34,516 nucleotides of DNA from NCBI GenBank assembly GCA_023400985.1, contig JAEXEN010000003.1, positions 1 through 34,516 on the forward strand, in the 5' to 3' direction. The position numbers and the translations under genes were made by a program. Of this stretch, positions 8,000-16,022 are shown piece after piece (the stretch's first letter is position 1; every line of letters starts with the position of its first letter). The notes below the pieces were generated by a model, which searched no databases, was not told the origin of the DNA, and was given only the letters and a program-made list of their open reading frames with translations. Source of the DNA: Bacillota bacterium (GTDB lineage: Bacteria; Bacillota; Clostridia; Christensenellales; CAG-138).

Positions 8000-8713
8000 A
8001 TGGCGGAATGGTGGGATTCTTTATCCGCACTGCAAAAGGTGTTTGGCTACTTCGCGGTGCCCGCTACGCTCGTGCTCATCATCCAATCGGTACTGGTACT
8101 GTTCGGCATCGGGCATGACGGCGCGGAAGCGGGGCACGGAGGCGCGGACGTAGGTCACGCGCACGCGGATTTCGGCCACGCGCATGCGGATGCGGGCCAT
8201 GGCCACGCGGACGGCGGGCACGGCCACGGGGAAGTATCGGACGGCTTCGCGCTGTTCAGCATCCGCGGGCTGGTGGCGTTTTTCTCGGTGGGCGGCTGGA
8301 CCGGCATCGTGTTGGACGGCGCAGGCGCAAACGTCGCGGTCACGATACTCGTATCGCTTCTTGCGGGGTTTGCGGCGATGGTGCTCATAGCGCTTTTATT
8401 CCATTGGACGGCAAAGCTTCAAGCGTCCGGCAACATCGATATGCAAAACGCCATCGGGAAAACCGCAAAGGTCTACATACCCGTTCCGGCAAGCGAGAAG
8501 GGGACCGGAAAGGTAACGCTCACTTTACAGGAACGGTATGTGGAATGCGACGCGCTCACACGCGCTGCGCGGGGCCTGAAAACGGGGGAATTTGTAAAGG
8601 TGGTGGCCGTGGCGGGCGAGAGCACGCTCATCGTGGAACCCGAAACGGAAAAGAACGCGCAGGCGGCGCGGAACAGGCATACAAAAATAAAACAAGAAGC
8701 TTCGGAGGTATAG
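8000..8713 (+). CDS. NfeD-like membrane protein with His-rich loop (flotillin partner)
   Basis: 237 residues. A membrane helix at about 17-37 is followed by a His/Gly/Ala/Asp-rich loop (39-76) with ten histidines in a repeating GHAHAD/GHGHAD pattern, then two more helices (about 86-134), and a C-terminal beta-rich OB-fold (about 145-220) as in NfeD proteins. NfeD-type proteins are membrane partners of flotillins and are often encoded next to them; here the flotillin ATG follows one base after this stop. The His-rich loop is not part of the standard family and suggests metal binding. The start is fixed by GGGGAGGGG just upstream. Confidence 0.75.
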   Translation: MAEWWDSLSALQKVFGYFAVPATLVLIIQSVLVLFGIGHDGAEAGHGGADVGHAHADFGHAHADAGHGHADGGHGHGEVSDGFALFSIRGLVAFFSVGGWTGIVLDGAGANVAVTILVSLLAGFAAMVLIALLFHWTAKLQASGNIDMQNAIGKTAKVYIPVPASEKGTGKVTLTLQERYVECDALTRAARGLKTGEFVKVVAVAGESTLIVEPETEKNAQAARNRHTKIKQEASEV

Positions 8714-8714
8714 T

Positions 8715-10109
8715 ATGGACAATCCAATCATCCTGATGTTCGTGATCGCAATCGTCGTTATCACAACGCTCATCCTCGTGCTTTCACGCTACAAAAAATG
8801 CCCGTCGGATAAGATCATGGTCATCTACGGCAAGGTGGGGTCTAACCCCGATGGCTCGAACCGCTCGGCGCGGTGCATCCACGGCGGTGCGGCGTTCATA
8901 TGGCCTATCTTCCAGGCAAGTGAATACCTCGATCTTACGCCGCTGTCCATCAGCGTGGATTTGACGAGCGCGCTTTCGCGCCAGAACATCCGCATCGACG
9001 TGCCCTCGCGCTTCACGGTAGGTATCTCCACCGAATCGGGCGTGATGCAAAACGCGGCGGAGCGCCTGCTGGGGCTCAAGCTCAACGAGATACAGGAGCT
9101 CGCCAAGGATATCATTTTCGGCCAGCTGCGCCTTGTGATCGCCACGATGGATATCGAGGAGATCAACACGGACCGCGATAAATTCCTCGAGGCCGTGTCC
9201 GGCAACGTGGAAACGGAGCTCAAAAAGATAGGCCTCAGGCTTATCAACGTGAACGTGACGGATATCAGCGACGAGTCCGGCTACATCGTAGCGCTCGGCC
9301 GCGAGGCCGCCGCGAAGGCCATCAACGACGCGAAGAAATCCGTTGCCGAGGCCGACCGCGAAGGCGCCATCGGCGAGGCGGTCGCACACCGCGACCAGCG
9401 CATTGAGGTTTCGCTTGCGGATTCCGAGGCCATCAAGGGTGAAAATAACGCCAAGGCGCAGATCGCCAACTCCGATGCCACAAGGCGCGAATTGGAGGCG
9501 GACGCGCTCCGAAGGGCCGTCACCGCCGAAAAGATCGCCCAGGCAAAGGCGCTCGAGGAAGCCTACGCTGCCGAGCAGGCGGCGGAAACCGCCCGCGCCG
9601 CAAGGGAAAAGGCCACTTTGGAAGCCGATGTACTCATCAGGGCGGAAGTCGACAAACGTCAGCTCGAGATTGCGGCGGAGGCCGAGGCCGAGCAGCTACG
9701 CCGCCGCGCGAAGGGTGAGGCGGACGCCATCTTCGCCAAGATGGAAGCCGAAGGCCGCGGTATGCAGGAGATGCTCGTGAAGCAGGCGGCCGGCCTTACC
9801 GAGGTCGTGCAGGCCGCGGGCGGCAACGCGGGCGACGCCATCCGATTGATGATCGCCGATAAGCTTGAGGATCTCGTAAAAATTCAGGTGGAGGCCATCA
9901 AGAACATCAAGATCGACCGCGTCACCGTTTGGGACAGCATGGGCGGCAAGGACGGCGCGCCGACCACGGCAAACTTCCTTTCGGGCCTCATGAAGTCCGT
10001 ACCGCCGATGCAGGAGCTTTTCAACATGGCGGGCATGGAACTGCCCGAATATCTGGGCAAGCCCACCGCGCAGCCGGAGGCGAAAGCCGAAACGGAAGCG
10101 GCAGAATAA
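8715..10109 (+). CDS. floT: Flotillin-like SPFH/band 7 protein
   Basis: 464 residues. An N-terminal hydrophobic anchor (about 4-25) is followed by a SPFH/band 7 domain (about 30-190; VPSRFTVGISTE, DIIFGQLRLVIATM), then a long Ala/Glu-rich coiled coil (about 195-370) typical of flotillins, and a C-terminal region with DAIRLMIADKLEDL. Flotillins oligomerise on the inner face of the membrane and organise ordered microdomains. The NfeD-like gene directly upstream matches the FloT/YuaF arrangement known from Bacillus subtilis. Translation is probably coupled; the site is GGAGG at 8704-8708. The unit ends at the hairpin 10128-10175. The Pro/Glu/Ala tail is low complexity. Confidence 0.92.
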   Translation: MDNPIILMFVIAIVVITTLILVLSRYKKCPSDKIMVIYGKVGSNPDGSNRSARCIHGGAAFIWPIFQASEYLDLTPLSISVDLTSALSRQNIRIDVPSRFTVGISTESGVMQNAAERLLGLKLNEIQELAKDIIFGQLRLVIATMDIEEINTDRDKFLEAVSGNVETELKKIGLRLINVNVTDISDESGYIVALGREAAAKAINDAKKSVAEADREGAIGEAVAHRDQRIEVSLADSEAIKGENNAKAQIANSDATRRELEADALRRAVTAEKIAQAKALEEAYAAEQAAETARAAREKATLEADVLIRAEVDKRQLEIAAEAEAEQLRRRAKGEADAIFAKMEAEGRGMQEMLVKQAAGLTEVVQAAGGNAGDAIRLMIADKLEDLVKIQVEAIKNIKIDRVTVWDSMGGKDGAPTTANFLSGLMKSVPPMQELFNMAGMELPEYLGKPTAQPEAKAETEAAE

Positions 10110-10127
10110 AATTCATATAAAACTAGA

Positions 10128-10175
10128 AATATACTGCAAGCGGGCCGCCCAATGGCGGCCCGCTTGCAGTATATT
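10128..10175. terminator. Long perfect hairpin after the flotillin gene
   Basis: A perfect 22-bp inverted repeat (10128-10149 and 10154-10175) has a 4-base loop and lies 18 bases after the stop. The stem tip is GC-rich and the base AT-rich; TTATGG follows rather than a T-run. It belongs to the group of long hairpins seen at transcription-unit ends in this window. Confidence 0.75.
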
Positions 10176-10206
10176 TATGGGATCATCTATGACCACGAAT
10201 CTCCGG

Positions 10207-10400
10207 TGTAGGGCAAGGGCTTGCCCTTGCCGAGCATAGGTTTGCGGCAAGCGGTTTGTATGAGGGCAGCGGTGGGTAAAATGCTAGGTCCCGCCGAACC
10301 CCTATGCCCCTTAAAACGGTCACTGCGTGGTGCTTGTTGGTAACGGAGCATCGGCTCCTACGGGTGAATCGTTGTTTTGTGTAGGGCAAGGGTTCCTTCT
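10207..10400. repeat. Degenerate interspersed intergenic repeat
   Basis: The gene-free stretch 10176-10520 holds repeat-like sequence. TGTAGGGCAAGGG occurs at about 10207 and again at about 10379. GGCAAGGGC/GCCCTTGCC forms a 9-bp palindrome at 10212-10231. A segment reading CTTGTTGGTAACGGAGCA near 10332 resembles ACTTGTTGGTTATAGGAGCA near 16291. Related pieces (TGTAGGGGCGCACC near 16077, TGTAGGGCATCGG near 20780) are also intergenic. It is probably a decayed copy of a repeat family dispersed in this genome. No coding potential is evident. Confidence 0.45.
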
Positions 10401-10413
10401 GTAGAGGTGGTTA

Positions 10414-10442
10414 CGTGTTCATGTAAAATTTGTATGAACACG
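10414..10442. promoter_or_regulatory. Inverted repeat upstream of the SpoIID-domain gene
   Basis: CGTGTTCAT (10414-10422) and its exact complement ATGAACACG (10434-10442) are separated by 11 AT-rich bases. The repeat lies about 80 bases before the next start codon and fits an operator. I could not place a convincing promoter; TTGTAT at about 10430 with TATTCA 18 bases further is weak. Confidence 0.4.
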
Positions 10443-10520
10443 CCGTGTTAATCTATTCATATATAGCCTAAAGTATGGTACCATGGACAAAGATTATCGG
10501 GCGGAGAGGTATACAACCGG

Positions 10521-13301
10521 ATGAACAGTCACTTGGTTTTTCCGTGTCTTAAGCGGGCTTTGTGCGCGCTTTGTGCCGCTATATTGTGCCTTGCCGTCCT
10601 GCCGAGCGCCGCGCTTGCGGAGGAGGACTATTCCTACACCTATCCTGAAGACTACACCGGTATCATTAACCCGTCCGTTCCGTATGACCCGCTGCTCGAA
10701 TATAGCGATATACCGCCGGAAGAACGCCATGTGCCAAACACCGAACAAGGACCGGCGGGTCTTAGACCGTTTGCGCTTACGCCGTCCATGGTTCCGGCAA
10801 GCTATTCTTATCCGAGAGTGCTTCTATCAACCTCGGCCGTTACCGTGAATGTCACCTTTTACGGTAACTATTGCCTGTATAACGCCGGCGGGAGCGCCGT
10901 GCTCGCTATCGTATCCGGCATGCCCTATACGTTTGCCGTTGCAGGCTCCGAAATCACATTGTCTGCGGGCGGCGTGGAGCTTTACCGCGCGGAGCAATTC
11001 AATATCAAGGAACATACGCCGCCGGAAGGAATGGGCAGGAATAAATTTACCTTAGCAAATAGCGAATACGGCATAAAAAGTTATTATGGCAGCCTCTCGG
11101 CCCATTTTAGCTCCGGTTTGAAGCTTGTGAACCGCGTGTACATAGACGATTATCTTTGCGGCGTAGTGCCCAACGAGATCGGCGACGGCTTTGGCGCGGC
11201 AGCTTTGGGGGCGCAGACCGTTGCCGCGCGCAACTATGTTTATAATTACCATAGGCCGAGCTCGTACTACGACCTTGGGGATACCACTACGCATCAAGTA
11301 TATAAAGGGATCAGCGGCGCAACGAATACGCCCGCAGCCGTCGCCGCCACGAAAGGGCAGATTCTATACTACGATGGCATGCCTCTCGAGAATATATATT
11401 ACGGCGCTTCCAACGGTGGCGTAACGGAGCTGACCTCGCATCGTTGGACTGTGGACCATACCTATCCGCCTTACATCGAGATCGTGGCGGACCCTTATGA
11501 CCTGCAATATTCTCAAAACTACGGAAGCAACTCTTATTTGGAAGAGACCGTCGTTTCCCAAACGGGCGACAGCAAGGGCATGCTTAGGACTATGCTCAAA
11601 AATGCGCTTGCGCTGACCGACGCGGAAGCGGGCACCATTCAATTTACCGACGTGACGCTCAGTGCCGACTGCCTTCATAATATCAACTATACGGAATCAG
11701 ACGGTACGGTACGCAACTATGCGGGTTTCCGCGAAATATATCGTGGAGTAAAGAAAGATGATACAAAAATCTACTGCTCGCAGTTTTTAACGCTCACGGC
11801 TGTGGTAAGCTGCACTTACACCAAAGGCGGACAGCCTTGTACGCTTACGAATCAGTCTGTCACGATCGAAAAAAGCGTACTCGGCAACGGAAATTACGGT
11901 TTCACCAATACGTCGCTCGGGTGCTTCTGGCTTATTGATAACCAAGACGGAACCTATACCGTACGCCACGGCCGTTACGGGCACGGCATTGGCATGAGCC
12001 AGATCGGCGCACGTCAAATGAGCGCACAGGGCTTCTCCGTCTCAGCGATATTACAACTTTATTATCCCAATACCACGCTTGCGGTGAGTCCCAATTATAC
12101 TGACGCCGAGGAACTTACAGACCTTCCCACAACGCTGAGCGATGGGCGCGCCGTGGTGAACAACGGTTTTATCTATGCGACTGCCAACACGGATTCGATT
12201 AAGCTCGGCCTTGCCAAGGCGGGAGATAAGCTTGTCGTGACCGGTACGGAAGGTGTTTTTTACGTCGTAAACTACAACGGAAGAGCGGCATATGTCGCAA
12301 AATCTGCATTTACGCCCGTTTACGGCAAAATTAAGATCGTAAACGTAACGACGTCCTGCAACGTCCGCAGCGGACCGTCGACCAACTACACCAAAATAGG
12401 CGACGCCAATTTGGGCACGCTATATACGCTGCTCGATATGAATGCCGCGCCCGGCTGGTATAAGATCGTCTACAGCTCTAAATACCCGATTGCCTATGTA
12501 TCCACCGACTATGCCGAACTTGTCGCAGACACACCTGCCTCCATCGCAACCTACCCCATCACCGTCACGCGGCCCGCGGGTTATACGGATACGACTTTGT
12601 GGGTGGACGGCATACCTGCTTACACCACCGTGTCAGGCGGCAATCTGATTGCCGAGGTTTATGCGACCACCGCGAGGACGGTGACGATGTACCAATACGA
12701 TTCCCAAGGTATTCCATTGGGATCGTATGCGTGGACGCTCTCCTATAGCGCTGCGGGCGGGTATACGGCCACGGCGCTGCCCGATCTGCAAAACCTTTTA
12801 TCGTATCAGGGCTGCGCCATCCGTGTAACGGGCGTTACGGGGCTCCGCTTTATCAGCGGTATCGGCGAGAACTTGCGTAAACAGCTTCTTACCACGGCCG
12901 GCGTGGGGGGGTACAGGCTGAAAGAATATGGTACGGTGGTCATCAACGGCGCGCTCATGACCTATTACCCCTTTACGAAAGGGGCGCCGGGAACAGCTTT
13001 TGGTGTCTCGTATGACTCGAAAAACGATGTATCGATCGATAAGCAGGACGGCCGCATATGGTATGCTTCGGTGATGACCAATATACCCGTGGAGAGCTAT
13101 AAGACCAAGCAAGGCTTCCGCGCCTATGCGATCCTCGAAAAAAGCGGCATACAGTATGTTTTTTACGGCCCGCAGATCGACCGGAGCCTTTATTATGTTG
13201 CAACACAGGTCATGGCCGCGAATGAATTTGCGGAAGGCACCGATGCCTATGCTTTTGTAAAAGGCATTATCGATGCTGCGGACGCGGGGGGCGGCGGATG
13301 A
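10521..13301 (+). CDS. Secreted SpoIID/LytB-domain protein with SH3 domain
   Basis: 926 residues. A signal peptide covers about 1-34 (charged start, hydrophobic core, SAALAEE cleavage region). A SpoIID/LytB domain spans about 170-515: VYIDDYLCGVVPNEI, AAALGAQTVAARNY, and the closing RYGHGIGMSQIGARQM at about 482-498. SpoIID-type enzymes are lytic transglycosylases acting on denuded peptidoglycan. A bacterial SH3 domain follows at about 600-670 (CNVRSGPSTNYTKIG), usually a wall-binding module. The last 160 residues (GLRFISGIGE through YYVATQVMAA) form an extra domain I recognise only as a module of secreted clostridial proteins. The size, SH3 domain and lack of sporulation neighbours argue for vegetative cell-wall remodelling rather than engulfment. 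The stop overlaps the next start (ATGA). Confidence 0.85.
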   Translation: MNSHLVFPCLKRALCALCAAILCLAVLPSAALAEEDYSYTYPEDYTGIINPSVPYDPLLEYSDIPPEERHVPNTEQGPAGLRPFALTPSMVPASYSYPRVLLSTSAVTVNVTFYGNYCLYNAGGSAVLAIVSGMPYTFAVAGSEITLSAGGVELYRAEQFNIKEHTPPEGMGRNKFTLANSEYGIKSYYGSLSAHFSSGLKLVNRVYIDDYLCGVVPNEIGDGFGAAALGAQTVAARNYVYNYHRPSSYYDLGDTTTHQVYKGISGATNTPAAVAATKGQILYYDGMPLENIYYGASNGGVTELTSHRWTVDHTYPPYIEIVADPYDLQYSQNYGSNSYLEETVVSQTGDSKGMLRTMLKNALALTDAEAGTIQFTDVTLSADCLHNINYTESDGTVRNYAGFREIYRGVKKDDTKIYCSQFLTLTAVVSCTYTKGGQPCTLTNQSVTIEKSVLGNGNYGFTNTSLGCFWLIDNQDGTYTVRHGRYGHGIGMSQIGARQMSAQGFSVSAILQLYYPNTTLAVSPNYTDAEELTDLPTTLSDGRAVVNNGFIYATANTDSIKLGLAKAGDKLVVTGTEGVFYVVNYNGRAAYVAKSAFTPVYGKIKIVNVTTSCNVRSGPSTNYTKIGDANLGTLYTLLDMNAAPGWYKIVYSSKYPIAYVSTDYAELVADTPASIATYPITVTRPAGYTDTTLWVDGIPAYTTVSGGNLIAEVYATTARTVTMYQYDSQGIPLGSYAWTLSYSAAGGYTATALPDLQNLLSYQGCAIRVTGVTGLRFISGIGENLRKQLLTTAGVGGYRLKEYGTVVINGALMTYYPFTKGAPGTAFGVSYDSKNDVSIDKQDGRIWYASVMTNIPVESYKTKQGFRAYAILEKSGIQYVFYGPQIDRSLYYVATQVMAANEFAEGTDAYAFVKGIIDAADAGGGG

Positions 13302-13780
13302 GCGTAAAGGTAAAAATTCTTATAGGCACTTTGCTTACTATAATTGTACTGATGGGCGGCGTGATCTACTTCCTCGCTACGGATATACCCGCGACTGCCG
13401 TATTTATCGAGGCGGACGCTACGCCGGCGGAAGACCCTTCTCCGTCGCTCGTTCCCGCTACTGCGGCCTTGCCATCGCCGTCGGAGCCGGTAACACCGGA
13501 ACCCACGGTCTCTGCAAACGAGCAAATGCCGGAGGATACGGCTGCGCCGAAACCGACGACAAAGTCGGCGTCTACACCAAAACCCACAACAAAACCCACG
13601 GTAAAGCCTACAACCAAGCCTACGGCGACCTTAAAACCTACACCCACGGTCACCTCAACGCCGGCGCCGACCTATAATCCGCCTGCAACGCCAAGGGTTT
13701 CGCCTACGCCTCAACCCAGCAACGGCGACGGCGGGGATACGCCCTACCCAACTGACCCCTACAGTTTACCTCATCTATAA
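13298..13780 (+). CDS. Membrane-anchored Pro/Thr-rich protein
   Basis: 160 residues. A single N-terminal membrane helix (about 5-27) is followed by an extracellular stretch made almost only of Pro, Thr, Ser, Ala and Lys, including tandem KPTTKPT-type units at about 85-115. Such segments span the cell wall and are often glycosylated. No folded domain can be seen. The start overlaps the stop of the SpoIID-domain gene by four bases, so the two are probably co-translated, and this protein may help position the secreted enzyme. The function is not recognisable. Confidence 0.75.
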   Translation: MSVKVKILIGTLLTIIVLMGGVIYFLATDIPATAVFIEADATPAEDPSPSLVPATAALPSPSEPVTPEPTVSANEQMPEDTAAPKPTTKSASTPKPTTKPTVKPTTKPTATLKPTPTVTSTPAPTYNPPATPRVSPTPQPSNGDGGDTPYPTDPYSLPHL

Positions 13781-13806
13781 AAATATGGAAGTATAACCGA
13801 TACATC

Positions 13807-13833
13807 AAAGGGCCGCAGCGACTGTGGCCCTTT
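13807..13833. terminator. Intrinsic terminator between convergent genes
   Basis: AAAGGGCCGCAG (13807-13818), loop CGA, CTGTGGCCCTTT (13822-13833) with one G-U pair. It is symmetric, with A-rich and T-rich ends, and so could serve both the + strand unit ending at 13780 and the minus-strand coat gene fragment ending at 13861. Confidence 0.75.
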
Positions 13834-13860
13834 GTATCCATTGATTTGTTTGAATCGTTG

Positions 13861-14259
13861 CTATTTTCCTTTCGTCATCGCGGGGGATACGGCTCCACCC
13901 TTCATTGCCGCACCGGCTACATTGGTTTCGGCTGCAGCGCCCGCCATGTTGGTCGCCGCACCGGCTACATTGGTATTGCCCGCTTTCGCGGGGGATACGG
14001 CGGCTTTTGACACGCCGTACGATTTGGCCACCGATGCGCCGGCCACGCCGGTCTGCGCCATGATTTGGTCGCAGGGGTCCGGCTCTATGCACATGGCCTG
14101 CAAAATCTCGTGGCACTCGCCGAAGCGCTGGTAGTGCACGATCTCTCGTTCGCGCAAAAAGCGGAGGGGGTTGATGAGTTCCGGATTGGTGGTAAGGCAC
14201 ATCAAATGCTCGTAGGTCGCGCGTGCCTTCTGCTCGGCTGCAATCCTATAAATGCAACG
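13861..14259 (-). pseudogene. cotJC: 3' part of a CotJC-like spore coat / manganese catalase gene, cut by the recombinase
   Basis: Reading leftward from 14259, the frame gives YRIAAEQKARATYEHLM, then NPLRFLREREIVHYQRFGE. This is the conserved C-terminal part of CotJC/manganese-catalase-type proteins, including the metal-binding EREIVHYQRF segment. A full CotJC has about 100-150 more residues before this point; here they are missing and replaced by the end of the serine recombinase gene, whose TAA (14262-14260) stands in the same frame five codons before the homology resumes. The tail after the family domain is Ala/Gly/Val-rich with NVAGAA repeats. Either the gene is dead, or it is the 3' half of a gene rebuilt by excision during sporulation. 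The missing 5' half is not in this window. Confidence 0.8.
13878..14001. repeat. Short direct repeats in the cotJC-like tail
   Basis: GCCGCACCGGCTACATTGGT occurs at 13907-13926 and 13955-13974, and TCGCGGGGGATACGGC at 13878-13893 and 13986-14001. They encode the repeated NVAGAA and AVSPA units of the low-complexity C-terminal tail on the minus strand, and suggest repeat expansion by slippage or recombination. Confidence 0.7.
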
Positions 14260-15810
14260 TTAAAAATTCCAATGTATCTCCACAGGAATTTTTTTTGTCT
14301 CCGGGTCTTTCTTCCCCACATAAATACAGTTGATTAATTTTTCAACCATCTCCCGCGTGAGGCGGGATACGGCGAAATACGCTTCCAGGAGCTGATGTGC
14401 GTCCGACGATTTTATTTTGCCCTCCACGTCGTCAAGCCGGGCTTGCGCTTCGCTTATCCTGTCGTCATAGCGGGCGGTATCCTTGCGGAAGGCCTGCAGT
14501 AAACAGGAAAACTCCTCCTCCGCCAGCGTACCGTTCGCCCTGTCGAGATATAGGGCGGCAAGCGCCTTGCGGCTTTCGGCCTTGCGCTTTTGCAAGGCTT
14601 CCATATCGGAAAGGAGCGCGGCCTTTTCATGAAGATAATCGACGTCAAAAGAAACGCCGCGCTCGACCTCGGCCTTATTCAAATACTCCTCTGTAAGCCT
14701 TTTTAGCTCTGCGCAAACCGCTTCTTCAAGCGCGCGGACGGATATAAACGCGCCCGCACAGGCTTCTTTTGCCACATGGCGCGAGGCGCACTGCAAATAA
14801 TGCCGACCGCCCGTACCGGTGGAGCGCATACCGTAGCCGCAGTTTTTGCATTTGACTTTATGCGCAAAAATGCCTATGCTCCCCGTGGCAAAGGGCTTGG
14901 ATTTTGCCGCGAGCAACTGCTGCACGGTGTTCCAAAGCTCCGTGTCGATGATGGGCTCGTGCGTGTTTTCGACGCGTATCCACTCTTCCTTCGGGCGCGG
15001 CTTATTTTGCTGCGTTTTATAGGAAACGCTCGCGTACTTGCCCTGCACCATATGGCCTATATACATTTCATTTTGCAGCATGTCGGAAATGGCCGAATAC
15101 TTCCAAAGCGTGCTGATCTTTGTTTTGGGCGGCTTGTACTTGAGGCCGTGCTGGCGCTTATACTGCGTCGGGTTTGGAACGCCGCGCTCGTTAAGCATCC
15201 TTGCGATGTTCGTTTTCCCGTACCCCCGCGCAAATAAATGGAAGACCTCGCGCACAACGGCGGCGGCTTCCTCGTCCATAATCAAACGCCCCTTTTGCTC
15301 CGGGTCCTTTTTGTAGCCGTATAAGGAAAACGCGCCGATGTGATACCCGTTTTGCCTGCGGCTGGTCAGCACGGATTTGATATTTTCGGACAGATCCTCC
15401 AAGTACCATTCGTTGATAAGCCCGTTGATCTGCCGCGCCTTTTTGTTGCCTTTCACGGCGGTGTCGGCGTGATCCACAAGGGAAATAAAGCGGATGCCCC
15501 AGGCGGGGAACAGCGTGTGGAGGTACTTTTCCACATATTCCATTTCCCGGGTAAAACGCGACTGCGTTTTGCACACCACGATCTGGAATTTTTTTGATTC
15601 CGCGTCCGCAAGCAGATTGTTGAAGTCCGGCCTGTTGCGGTCGGCTCCCGTATAATCGTCGTCGCTGTAGATTTTATATAGCTCCCAGCCCTGCTGCAAA
15701 ACAAACTGCACCAGCATGGTTTTTTGGTTTTGAATGCTTTCGCTCTCGTCGGAGGGGTCGCGTTTATCCCTATCCTCATCGGAAAGCCGGCAGTAAACGG
15801 CAGCCTTCAT
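14260..15810 (-). CDS. Large serine recombinase (site-specific integrase/excisionase)
   Basis: 516 residues. The N-terminal resolvase domain (1-150) has the catalytic serine S10 in YCRLS and the SRFTREME helix. The recombinase domain (about 160-290) follows, then a zinc ribbon with four cysteines (C321, C324, C341, C351), and a coiled coil (about 355-470). This is the architecture of large serine recombinases of phages, Tn4451-type transposons and skin elements, which cut and rejoin attP/attB. The gene ends directly against the broken cotJC-like gene, as expected for a recombinase encoded at the edge of its own element. It is preceded by a small ORF three bases upstream (15814-15966). No other mobile-element genes are seen nearby. 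Confidence 0.92.
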   Translation of the reverse strand: MKAAVYCRLSDEDRDKRDPSDESESIQNQKTMLVQFVLQQGWELYKIYSDDDYTGADRNRPDFNNLLADAESKKFQIVVCKTQSRFTREMEYVEKYLHTLFPAWGIRFISLVDHADTAVKGNKKARQINGLINEWYLEDLSENIKSVLTSRRQNGYHIGAFSLYGYKKDPEQKGRLIMDEEAAAVVREVFHLFARGYGKTNIARMLNERGVPNPTQYKRQHGLKYKPPKTKISTLWKYSAISDMLQNEMYIGHMVQGKYASVSYKTQQNKPRPKEEWIRVENTHEPIIDTELWNTVQQLLAAKSKPFATGSIGIFAHKVKCKNCGYGMRSTGTGGRHYLQCASRHVAKEACAGAFISVRALEEAVCAELKRLTEEYLNKAEVERGVSFDVDYLHEKAALLSDMEALQKRKAESRKALAALYLDRANGTLAEEEFSCLLQAFRKDTARYDDRISEAQARLDDVEGKIKSSDAHQLLEAYFAVSRLTREMVEKLINCIYVGKKDPETKKIPVEIHWNF

Positions 15811-15813
15811 ACA

Positions 15814-15966
15814 TTATTTCGGTTGGGAGGAACGGGGCGCGTTTCTCTTTCCCTTTTCGGAAAGGTTGATGACCTCGATCCACCGCTTGGTAAGCAAGGC
15901 CTGAGACGGCTTATTCGCGCCGGACTTAAATTTGCTGACGCAAACGACCGCGCTCCGATTCGCCAT
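15814..15966 (-). CDS. Small basic protein upstream of the recombinase
   Basis: 50 residues beginning MANRSAVVCVSKFKSGANKP, rich in Lys/Arg. A GGAAGGGGG-type site lies about 6-7 bases before the ATG. Its stop is three bases before the recombinase ATG, so the two form an operon. I do not recognise the family. Small basic proteins beside large serine recombinases can act as recombination directionality factors (SprB in Bacillus subtilis), which makes that a testable idea, but nothing in the sequence proves it. Confidence 0.6.
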   Translation of the reverse strand: MANRSAVVCVSKFKSGANKPSQALLTKRWIEVINLSEKGKRNAPRSSQPK

Positions 15967-15992
15967 GTAAAAAACCCCCTTCCGGATAAAAC

Positions 15993-16022
15993 ATACTATG
16001 AGGCAGCGCTTGTACGGTATTA
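15993..16022 (-). promoter_or_regulatory. Possible sigma-E-type sporulation promoter of the recombinase operon
   Basis: On the minus strand, TAATACC (16022-16016), 15 bases, then CATAGTAT (16000-15993). Compared with the mother-cell sigma-E consensus KMATATT - 14/15 - CATACANT, it matches 5 of 7 and 6 of 8. The predicted start of transcription would fall just before the ribosome binding site of the 50-residue ORF. No sigma-A promoter stands out here. The match is suggestive only, since short motifs arise by chance. Confidence 0.35.
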
